Assembly: GCF_958298935.1 (NCBI RefSeq)
Contig: NC_084936.1
Coordinates: 6,579,501 to 6,643,500, forward strand
Length of the DNA: 64,000 nucleotides
DNA from: Phragmites australis
Taxonomy: Eukaryota; Streptophyta; Magnoliopsida; Poales; Poaceae
Direction: 5' to 3'
The translations under genes and the position numbers were made by a program. The notes beneath the pieces are model-generated. The model was not told where the DNA came from and did no database searches. It saw only the letters and a program-made list of their open reading frames with translations. This document shows, piece after piece, positions 1 to 8,606 of this stretch; position 1 is the first letter of the stretch, and each line of letters starts with the position of its first letter.

Positions 1-963
1 ACCGCATCAGGGAGAAGTACCCTGATAGAATCCCTGTAGGTTTCTCTTCTTTTTTGTTCATGTAGTTTGCTCACTTTCTAATGATTGTTTTGTTTCTCAT
101 TCAAAGCACTCTTCGTGTGGTACAGGTCATTGTTGAGAAGACTCAGAGGAGTGACATCCCAGACATTGACAAGAAAAAGTCAGTTCCCAATTATTTTACG
201 AACACTTCGACTGCATTTTATTTGTAACTGTTTGAAAAGGTTTTCTGGCATTAGATTTCTGTGCTTCTGAAGATATGCTTATAGCTGTTTATGTCATTGT
301 ATTTGTTATGATTTTTAACACTGCAAACTATTGGTTGTTAATATTTATTTCAGCATCATCTCGTGTTGTTTAGTGGTTTTGAACATTATCCCATTTCCAA
401 TCATGTCTTCAAAGTTTTTCCTATTAGTTCAAAGACTCAACGTCATATAATCAAGAATATGTTTTTCCTTCTTAGTTGCCATTTGGAAGATGATTGCTTA
501 CTCTATGAGCATATTCTTTGCTTGTACCACCTTCCAACTTCCGATAATTCAGAATGAAGTCTAGTTTATAAGTACAAACCATTTCAAGACCAACTACAAT
601 ATTTTCTTACTATTAACTTAAGATGTATAGTTCCTAATATGTGACGACATACAGGTACCTTGTTCCTGCCGACCTCACTGTTGGACAGTTTGTGTATGTG
701 GTACGGAAGCGGATTAAGCTCAGTGCTGAGAAGGCGATCTTCATCTTCATAAAGGACACCCTTCCACCAACAGGTACAGAAAATCGAATGCACTAAAAAT
801 AATCCTATTCTGCACCATCTTAAAATTGATCGGTGTCACTAAACATCCTTGTAACATTGGTCCTGCAGCTGCTCTGATGTCTGCTATCTATGAGGAGAAC
901 AAGGATGAGGACGGGTTCCTCTACATGACCTACAGCGGGGAGAACACCTTCGGGCTGTTCTAA
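1..963 (+). CDS. ATG8: ATG8 ubiquitin-like autophagy protein (5' end outside window)
   Basis: ATG8 is conjugated to phosphatidylethanolamine on autophagosome membranes and recruits cargo receptors. Four exons are visible: <1..35, 126..178, 655..773 and 869..963, all with GT..AG introns and consistent phase, giving 99 residues up to TAA. The first full codon starts [11 protein letters not shown], so about 20 N-terminal residues lie upstream (family length about 120). Family motifs follow in order: [51 protein letters not shown] and the C-terminal GENTFG. The Gly in ENTFG-LF is the residue exposed when ATG4 removes the last two residues, so this is a precursor form that needs processing. An AATAAA lies at 1171, about 200 nt past the stop. 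No frame damage is seen. From memory, position next to glyoxalase I suggests the orthologue of rice ATG8C. Confidence 0.96.
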
Positions 964-1796
964 GTGGCACAATCAGTCGTATAATGCCTCCTGTAAATAG
1001 GAAATTAAAAAACCTGTGTACATAATCTCTGGTTTACCTCGTTGCATTGCCTGACATTGAAGCGTATGATGCCCCAAAACATACATTTAAGTAACCCTCT
1101 GGTTGCTCCTATGGTCCCCATGCTTCAGAAATCCCGTTAATTCAGTGTCACTGAATTTGCTGTTGTCTCGAATAAATTCAGATTTCTGTGGTTGTACACA
1201 TTGAAGCATGTTGCTGTTGTTTTTGTTGATTGTCTGGTCCTCCTGCCGACGGCACTGATGGTGAAGGCCACCGGCATGAGGACGTCATGCCGTGGCGGAT
1301 TCAGGCGCGTTTAGCGACGAACTTGAGCGTATAGTGTGGATCGAGGACAGTGACAGACGTCATATATGGGTGCTGGGGTAGAGGCCAGTGCGAAGAGGAG
1401 TATGGAAGTAGGCATATTGGGATAAATATGTTTCTTTCGTAATAATTAGGGATGCCAGTATTGTATTTTCTAGGTTAATAGATTAATCTAAAACTTAAAA
1501 AAATAAATTAAAGATTCACTCCTTTCTAATTAAATTAAGAAAAAAATAAATTAAATACTAACTAAGAACTACATGGGTACTCACTCTGGTAACACATGGG
1601 TATTCGACATTAAACAATAGAACCAGTTAATACTACACACTTATCCTGTGAATATTAACAGTTTAACACAATAGCATTGTTATTGCCGCACCATTTGAAA
1701 GAGGAGAGTAACCCCACAGATCGGGAGGCGGCAAACATCCCATGCTGTGGCTGCAGACTGTCATTGTATCCACGCTGCATAAACTGAACACTGCTG
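964..1796. other. ATG8 3'UTR and spacer
   Basis: The first 200-250 nt are presumably ATG8 3'UTR, with an AATAAA at 1171-1176. The rest is AT-rich spacer. I see no coding potential and no recognisable repeat here. Confidence 0.5.
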
Positions 1797-2015
1797 ACCC
1801 CTCTCTCTCTCTCTAGATTCCTGTCCTCTGCATGTCTCTCTCTCATTCGAGGCATCTCATACCAAACTCACTCTCCCTCCCTCTCCTTGAATGTTGCCAA
1901 TAAATACTCCATGCTCCCCTTCGTTTCGTTGCTGCCTCATTCACTTCTTTGCCTTGGCCTGCATTTGCATTTGCATTTGCCTTCTTTCTCTTTGTCTCTC
2001 TCTCTCTCTCTCTCT
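1797..2015 (+). promoter_or_regulatory. CT-rich leader / possible promoter of the miR171 primary transcript
   Basis: CT dinucleotide runs occur at about 1797-1814 and 1995-2015. A TATA-like AATAAATA lies near 1900, about 300 nt upstream of the miR171 hairpin. CT-rich tracts are common in 5' leaders of plant genes, so this may be the start of the pri-miRNA. This is inference: no transcript boundary can be seen in the sequence. Confidence 0.3.
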
Positions 2016-2190
2016 GAAAGAAGCTTATGCTTCCGTCAGTCCCTGTTCACTCTCTCTCTTCGCTTTCTGCATGATGCAAAAGAGTAGCTGGTCCATTCAT
2101 GTTCACGGAGCTTCCTTGCAGTATCCCATTTCTCGTTTATTAATGTCGTTTTCTGTGTTGCAGTAATACGTGATGGAGGTAGTTAATCCT

Positions 2191-2290
2191 TGTGGTGACG
2201 GGGTATTGGCGCGGTTCAATCAGAGAGCTTGCGCTCCGGAGGCGAGGGGCTCTGCTGTTTGATTGAGCCGTGCCAATATCACGTCGCACT
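2191..2290 (+). ncRNA. MIR171: MIR171 precursor hairpin
   Basis: The 3' arm holds the 21-nt miR171 at 2260-2280 (begins TGATTGAGCCGTG, ends CCAATATC), the isoform with GTG rather than GCG. The 5' arm holds the star strand at 2204-2224 (begins TATTGGCGCGG, ends CAATCAGA). Paired, they leave 2-nt 3' overhangs at both ends, the Dicer-like 1 signature, and differ from perfect pairing only by two G:U wobbles. Pairing continues outward (GTGGTGACG with the CGTCGCAC side) and inward (AGAGC with GCTCT), leaving a loop of about 25 nt (CTTGCGCTCCGGAGGCGAGGG). In plants miR171 directs cleavage of GRAS-family HAM/SCL6 mRNAs that maintain meristems. The hairpin stands alone between ATG8 and the transposons, on the same strand as ATG8. 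Confidence 0.95.
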
Positions 2291-2511
2291 TGCAGGTGTA
2301 TGAATTCTTCTTGTTCTTCCATTTTGCTTTTGTATGAATTACATCGGTAGCCAAAATTGTTGACTATCGGTAGCTGTTTCAAATGTCAATTATGATTTGA
2401 CTGAATATGTATACAGTGAGGTTAATTTGTTTCCATGTCATGATTTTACCTTTTACATACTGATAGTTGTATGAGATTTTATACTCTTTATACTATCTGC
2501 ACCTATCTGTT

Positions 2512-2593
2512 TATGCTCAGTTGGTTAGGGTCTTTGTGCTGGAACCTACCCACTCAGGAAAGCCCGGAAGTTACAATTCCTTTACCTAAAAAA
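2512..2593 (+). mobile_element. Short tRNA-derived SINE
   Basis: A body of about 82 bp contains a pol III A-box-like TGCTCAGTTGGTTAGGG (from 2514) and a decayed B-box-like GTTACAATTCC (2570-2580), and ends in a short A run. It is bracketed by a 17-bp target duplication: ATCTGCACCTATCTGTT at 2495-2511 and the same with one mismatch at 2594-2610. The long imperfect duplication and A tail point to LINE-mediated insertion. The element is too short to assign to a named SINE family. Confidence 0.72.
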
Positions 2594-2767
2594 ATCTGCA
2601 CCTATTTGTTCTTCTGAGGATATGTTGTTCCATCATGACTTGAATGGAATCCATGCATATGAATGTTTTCTGAACTGAAAAGTTTTTCATCTGCATATAA
2701 TTGAATGAATTAATAATGATATAGTTTTATAGCTGCACCTCAACAATTTCATCAATTTTGGAATGCT

Positions 2768-2872
<105 letters not shown>

Positions 2873-3117
2873 CCCTTTTACCCTTTACAATGTAGAATCG
2901 ACAGGAGTACATTTCATCAGATTTTAAGCTGAAGATACGATGGTTCACATAATCAAGCGTTATTGTACTAAATACAAATAACTGTATGCTACTCAGTCAT
3001 TTGTCTAAATTATTCTTGAGCATTCTACCTGCCTGAGAAATGATACAAGAACTCAACCTCTTGCCTTCTTCATCCATTTTGTTTACTTGCAAAATGCAAT
3101 GGAGTCCCTGTTCAGGT

Positions 3118-3283
3118 CTGTGTTACCCGGACACCCGTGTCCAAAATTTTTTACCAAGTCGGACACTCGCGTATCCGTGTCGGATTCCAAATGGTATTTG
3201 ACGTGTCCCAAATTTTTTTGCCGAATCTGACGCCCCGACACGAGTCGGACTCCGACACCCGCACCCGTGTCCATGTAACACAG
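3118..3283. mobile_element. Small GTGTCC-rich TIR element (hAT-like MITE)
   Basis: The 166-bp element starts CTGTGTTACCCGGACAC and ends GTGTCCATGTAACACAG, giving inverted ends of about 17 bp with two mismatches. It is flanked by an 8-bp duplication with one mismatch: GTTCAGGT at 3110-3117 and ATTCAGGT at 3284-3291. The interior is full of GTGTCC/GGACAC words, so it can fold on itself. An 8-bp duplication fits the hAT superfamily, but the termini are not canonical, so the superfamily is uncertain. Confidence 0.68.
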
Positions 3284-3837
3284 ATTCAGGTAAATCAGGG
3301 AGAAGAGAATGCTGAAAGGAATCCAAGTCAAGATCTGAAACTTTGCTCGGTACAGAAAATAGCTTGTGATGCACCACACTATGCAGCGCGTTGAGAACAA
3401 AGCAGGAAATTTTTTCATAGAAACAAATGAATGGTCACAACGACATGTCTGAAAACTGAGAGAAAAAGCTGTTTGTGTGATTATGATCCTCTCTTGATGG
3501 GGGCTATCGCGGAGAGAGCATCCGAAGGGACAATTGGGGTAAGCTTTCATATTCCTCCTTTTTCCTGGCCTCCATTTTGATTTCATTGTAATAATTGATT
3601 AATGCAAAGTCTTGATTCATGATTATGATGTTTGACACTTAATTGTTGTTGCTGTTTGCACGTTGTGTGCATGTGTTCTAACTTTAGTTTCTTGGACAAT
3701 TGGAATGAAGTATTCTTTTCCTGACCCTGATTTATGAAATGTATCACTATACCATTGCCAGCTACAAACTTGTTTGTAATGATGTGCAATGCAATCCTTG
3801 GTTCATGATGTGCTTAAATGTCTCAGTACAATTTTAT

Positions 3838-4121
3838 TGAGGACTGTAACTGGGATAACTACATCGTCCCGCTCAGCAGGATCTGCTATTTACTTTGTTT
3901 ATTTCTTGTTTGATCATAATAAGCTATTGCCAACTATATATAGCCAGCCAAATAAAGAATCCCAATCCTAATCCAACTAACTATAAAATCGAATCCAACT
4001 CTACCTCCTAGCTGATTCTATCCTAAACTACCAAACTTATTAATCCTAAAATCTAACTATTCCAAAACCTAAAAAGAAACTAATTCTTTCCTTCCCTAAT
4101 TACTTCTTTGCGCCTATATCA
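3838..4121 (-). repeat. 3' LTR of the gag-only element
   Basis: Aligns along its length with 5596-5910. Shared words include GCGCCTATATCA at the outer end, TTACTTTGTTTATTT and CTAGCTGATTCTATCC. It is about 30 bp shorter than its partner because of indels in the CTAAAA-rich stretch. Confidence 0.85.
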
Positions 4122-4418
4122 TTTCCCTCTTGCGATGAAACAACTCGTCTTCGAGCTAAATTTCTTGTGTCTAAGAATCAACTATTATTGTTGTATTAGT
4201 ATGAAGCCATATCTTCTTCTAATTCTAGAAAATAAATTCCCTTCATTGAACATTGACATAGTTGATCTTTAGAAAATAGCTCAGGAGAGTTGAAGCATAA
4301 TCCCTTTGCGCGGCGATCATCCATCTCATGTGTAGTTAGGCTGCACATGCGTTGTCCAACAACAGAGGTGGGAGAAGAAAATAAAGGAAATTGAGAAGAT
4401 TGAAGACCTTCCTGACCT

Positions 4419-5209
4419 TCATGATGGCCTACTGGCAAATAATTGTAGACTTGCTACTGTTGTTGGTGTGATTTCTGCTATTGGTGTGGCTGCTGTCATT
4501 GGGCGAGAACCGCCTTGAGAAGGGTTTTCAGACTCATCGCAAAGGTGTTGTTCATATGAGCATGCAAAACTCATGGCTTCCTCATGATCAGATGGATTCT
4601 GAAGCTCAACATCGATGCTAAGAGATTTTTCAAGTCCCACAGTGAATAAGTTGACTTGTTGCTTGGACATAAGGGATGGAGTAACTCGTGAAAAAAGGGC
4701 CAAAAACTTCTTTTTATATTCATGCACTAAATCTGTCTTCCTAATGGTAGCCAACTCACCGGCAAAGGATTGCTGCGAATTGGAGGACCAAAGCGCATGT
4801 TGACGTAATGCTAAAAAACGGACCACTTAACTATGTCATGATCACATTCAAACTGCATATACCATTATTGAGCATCACCAGTGTTATGATAAGAAGCTAG
4901 TCATACCTTATCATTCTCTAGTGTCTGTTGTCCATGAAAGAATTGCTCACAACAGTTCAACCAAAGCAAAGAATCTCCCTCTCCATTGAAATTGGGGAAA
5001 GTAAGCTTATGAAAGCGAATAGCGCACCGATCATCATCTGAGCTTATTGATTTGCCTTTGAAAGGACCCAATGTGGTTGAAGAAGCCAAACCTGAGGTGC
5101 TGAAATTCTTCTCACATGCATCCTGACGAGCCATGAGTGCTTCAACTTTCATCAAAAGTTTCTCCATCACGATGTCGAGAAGTTCTATGGTGTAGATGTC
5201 GTCACCCAT
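4419..5209 (-). pseudogene. Retrotransposon gag relic (Ty3/gypsy type)
   Basis: Two open pieces on the minus strand belong to one gag gene. The first (ATG at 5209 down to about 4895) begins MGDDIYTIELLDIV and includes KLTFPNFNGEGDSLLWLN. The second (about 4826-4419) includes the gag core VHEYKKKFLALFSRV and a LFTVGL motif. Between them the frame has TGA, TAA and TAG stops and a shift in a T run near 4830. The order, with a WLNCCEQFF-like segment before the SxxxFLAL region, matches the plant retrotransposon gag domain. There is no zinc knuckle and no pol downstream. Confidence 0.78.
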
Positions 5210-5595
5210 GATGAGGAGTGCAGACCGGATATGCGATCAACGACAACGCAAAGCAGTGGAGGAGCGACGGTTGCGGATGGCATGGAGTAGAGCAGCGGCT
5301 GCTACAGGGAAAATAGAACAGTGGCGGTGACAGTAGCGATGTGGGGAGCAGCGGTGATAGCAGTGCAGCAAGTTGACGGTGGCGTGGTGCAGCAGTAGGT
5401 GGCTGCGGCAATAATGTAGAGGAGCATAATCTAGTGGCAGCGACGTAGGAACAAAGCGCGGTGTAGCAGGAGCAGCGGCGACTATTGTAGCCCTAAACTG
5501 AACAACGGCGGTAGTGGTGGCGGCATGGGGAGCAGCTACGGCGACGTGGAGGAGGGCGTGCGGTGGCAGGATCGGTGTCTCTGGATACCAAATAT

Positions 5596-5910
5596 TGTGG
5601 ATGGTAACTAGGATAACTAGATCACCTCGTCTACCGGCTCTTATATTTACTTTGTTTATTTATTGCTTGATCTTAATACACAGTTATTGCCAATTATATA
5701 TAGCGGACCAACTAAAGAGTCACAATCATAATCCATCCACTAACTATTAAATCGAATTCAACTCTATCTCCTAGCTGATTCTATCCTAAATTACCAAGCT
5801 TATCAATTCAGAAATCTAACTATTCTAAAACTAAAAAGTAACTAATTATTCTGAAACCTAAAAGAAAACTAATTATTTCCTTCCCTAATTAATTCTCTGC
5901 GCCTATATCA
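5596..5910 (-). repeat. 5' LTR of the gag-only element
   Basis: Direct-repeat partner of 3838-4121. Its inner edge is next to the primer-binding-site-like sequence at 5578-5590. The untranslated stretch between that site and the gag ATG (5210-5577) is GC-rich with many GCGGCG words. Confidence 0.83.
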
Positions 5911-7498
5911 ATTTTTACTGCCATGTGCGAATATTTCCTTTTGGGGCACCAGGGAAGATGCCATGGTCAAGAATATCTGTCAGATAAGTACATGCATACT
6001 AGTCCTTGGTGATCACGGAATGATGCAGAATCTTGCAGGAAACTGGAGCCAAACAAAAGCAACAACCTAACAGTTGACAGCATTTGCGCAACAGTAATAC
6101 CTTGTTTTCATTTCAGCCTTTCAGAGATCATCACTTGGCAGGTTGTCAACATAACCGACATCAGTGATCGCGCAACTGTTCCTTCTGAAGAATCCGCAGT
6201 GACAGCCAGGACAGGACAGGGGAGGTCATGTGCAAAGCTCTCTGCATCAGGCATGAAAACCACAGCCTAAAGAAAGAATCAACTGCTAGCAAAATTCTTC
6301 TGTATCAGTTTAATCATGCCTGAATGATGGGACTTTCGATGGTTGTCAGGTATCCGACAATGCGTTCAAGGGTCGGGGATCGAGCTGTTCCCTCCGACGA
6401 CGAACAGCAACGCTCCAACTAGGACGGCAGCAGCATCATACAACTTTGTACATGAACTGGACAAGCTGCCAGATATTGGTTGATAGGGATGCTGAGGCAT
6501 TGTCGTCAACCGTCACTTCGTCACCGCCAGGGAATCAACGTGATCCAGCAAAACCTGCGATGTGAAGGACAAATGTGAGCCGAGGTGCATCTGGTCAGTC
6601 CCAAATTATGCAGTATGTAGCTCCTTTTGCATTGATATATGCTAAGGAGCACAGAAAACGCCCTTCGTGTAAGTAATTTCTGCTACCAGTTATGGTAATT
6701 AGTAGCTTTATGTTGCTATGATTTCTAATTCAGTGTTAAGTACTTAATGCGATTGTTCCGCATATTAAATCATATTTTTCAAAAGCATAGATCTAGTGAA
6801 GAAGTTACTAAACAGCAACTCATCTAATGTCAGTTGATATCTTGGAACATATTTTGACTGTATGTTACACAACAAAATAGCTACATCAATGTGTAAAGAG
6901 CTGTGTTTTAAGTACAACATGTCACATGTCAGTTCTAGTGAACTATTGAAATTTCCTCACTAGGTGACTCAGATCCAGTTGTTAAGCCAATGAAGGCATT
7001 TCCAGTACTTACTTTCAGGGACGCCATTTTTTCTCATTAGATTACACCAATTTAATTAAGCATAATATAGCGAGAGGAGATTTTTGCGTATCAAGTAATG
7101 TAAGGATAATACAGGAACAAAACGGTGGCAAGACAAAAAAGAGATTGCGATCCACCATAAGAATGACAGAAAGGATATCATCCAAAGCTCTATAGGTTTT
7201 CACAGGAGCATAGTTTTTTTTCTTCTGTATGCATGTTTGAACCTCTGACAACATAAAATTGTTGCTCTTTGTCTGCTATCAATGAACCTTAAACTGGCTG
7301 GTTCTTTTCATAACTATTTGGGAACAGCCCCCCCCCCCCTACCCCTACCCCTATGTATTTTGTAGCCCAATGATAACAAATTCATTCACCGACTCGTCGG
7401 TTTAGGTTTTCTTGGACTGCCCACAAATCCAAGAAAATTGTTTGGGGGTTCATCATTCAGCTCAGATGGTGAAATGGGGGGGGGGGGGGTGATAAGTA
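5911..7498. other. Spacer with glyoxalase I 3'-end relic and mononucleotide runs
   Basis: No intact gene. It holds the orphan glyoxalase exon at 6513-6554 (separate entry). A stretch around 7200-7250 (GGAGCATAG..TTCTGTATGCATG) resembles 19536-19575 downstream of glyoxalase I. A C run with CCCCTA repeats lies near 7330-7350 and a G run of about 14 at 7476-7490. The rest is AT-rich and unrecognised. Confidence 0.5.
6513..6554 (-). pseudogene. Orphan copy of the glyoxalase I terminal exon
   Basis: On the minus strand a splice-acceptor-like TTCACATCGCAG is followed by 42 nt ending in TGA and encoding VLLDHVDSLAVTK. The true last exon of glyoxalase I (20215-20256) is also 42 nt, in the same phase, after TTCACATTGTAG, and encodes [13 protein letters not shown]. 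Length, phase, stop, acceptor and the VL-DH-D-L pattern agree. No other glyoxalase exon is found between here and 7500, so this is either the remnant of a tandem duplicate or, much less likely, an alternative last exon. The C-terminal half diverges (SLAVTK), as expected for relaxed constraint. Confidence 0.72.
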
Positions 7499-7503
7499 TA
7501 TAG

Positions 7504-7723
7504 TGTTAGACTGACCTATTCTGCAGGTAGACTTCAACGTCGAATGCTTCACCTGGTCTTCTAGCGCATGACCTCAACAACCAACGTCACGTTAGCACCC
7601 ATGCAGGATCGTCAATTGGTTCTGTTATTTTGTTGTAACCATCAGTGATGTGCACTCCTGTAATCTATAAATGCACGTGATGTATCAATGAATAGATGCA
7701 CACCTTCATTATACACTTCGGTA
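7504..7723 (+). repeat. 5' LTR of the copia element
   Basis: 220 bp. Matches 14886-14950 plus 18953-19111. Carries CTATAAATGCACGTGA near 7667, the likely TATA box for the element's transcript. The last bases, ACTTCGGTA, run directly into the primer binding site. Confidence 0.92.
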
Positions 7724-7765
7724 TGGTATCAGTAAGCCAGGCCATCTCCATCTTCAACGTGATGA

Positions 7766-8606
7766 GTGACAACTGTTCGACCGCTTCCGGGCTCCTCTAC
7801 CTCCCCGGCTCTCTCCTCCTCCACCTCCACTGCTACCATTCCCATTTCTCAGGCTATCCACAGCGTGAATATAAAATCTATGCTCTCCTTCAACCTGGAT
7901 ATCAATGCCAACAATTACACCAAATGGTGCAGTCTTTTTCTTATCATCCTTGGGCGCTTCAATCCGCGCACCCATGTAGATGACAATGACCCTCATCCAG
8001 ATGATCCTAATTGGGTTCCTGAGAATCTTATCGTCCTCATGCGGATTTATGCCACTATTTCCGATGAGCTCCTTGACATGGTTATAATCCCCAACGCCAC
8101 CGTCTACTAGGTCTGGACTCATCTCCACTCCATCTTCACTAGCAACAAACCTAGCCGAGTAGTCCACATAGAAGCCGAATTCCATAATCTGACCCAGGGC
8201 GATCTTTCAATCTCCGCATATTGTCATACGCTTCAAACTTTGTCCAACACCCTCGCCGATTGCGACTAGCCGGTCTACGATCGCGCTCTCATCCACCAGC
8301 ACATTCATGGGCTTAACGACAAGTTTGGCGTCCTCCAAACCATGCTACCAGCCCTTCCCAGCTGGCCCACCTTCCTACAGGCCAGAGACATCCTCACCCT
8401 TGAGGAAATCTCACAAGCTGGTTAATCGAAGCCTTCTACTGAGTCTACACTCCTGTCCACTGGCACTGACACCAAGGACTCCAACAACACTCGGCATGAA
8501 CCTGGCGAGCGCTCCTCCAACAACTCTAGCCATGGCCGTGGCCATGGCCATGGTCACAGCAGTTGCCAATCCTCTCCAATGTCGCGACACTTCATCTTAG
8601 GCCCAG
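7766..8606 (+). pseudogene. Copia gag relic (UBN2/retrotran_gag type)
   Basis: The frame starting MTTVRPLPGSSTSPA contains the typical N-terminal sentence of plant copia gag: SFNLDINANNYTKWCSLFL, then DDPNWVPENLIVLMRIYATIS. A stop at 8108 interrupts it. The same frame continues with VWTHLHSIFTSNKPSRVVHIEAEF and LSISAYCHTLQTLSNTLADCD, then further stops. The zinc-knuckle region has been interrupted by the solo LTR that starts at 8607. Confidence 0.85.

Larger units (their letters stand above)
3838..5910 (-). mobile_element. Decayed gag-only LTR retrotransposon
   Basis: Two direct repeats (3838-4121 and 5596-5910) enclose about 1.5 kb. On the minus strand the LTR starts TGATATAGGCGC and ends in CA. 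A polypurine tract, AAGAGGGAAA (4122-4131), touches the inner edge of the 3' LTR. TGGTATCCAGAGA (5578-5590), a near match to an initiator-tRNA-Met primer site with one inserted base, lies just inside the 5' LTR. Only a gag relic is present; there is no protease, reverse transcriptase or integrase, so it is non-autonomous or internally deleted. Flanks TTTAT and ATTTT do not form a clean 5-bp duplication. The LTRs differ by several indels, so the insertion is old. Confidence 0.85.

Noticed and set aside
1887..2166. Short frames with Leu/Ser/Cys-rich peptides over the CT tract
   Set aside because: Translation of dinucleotide repeats upstream of the miR171 hairpin.
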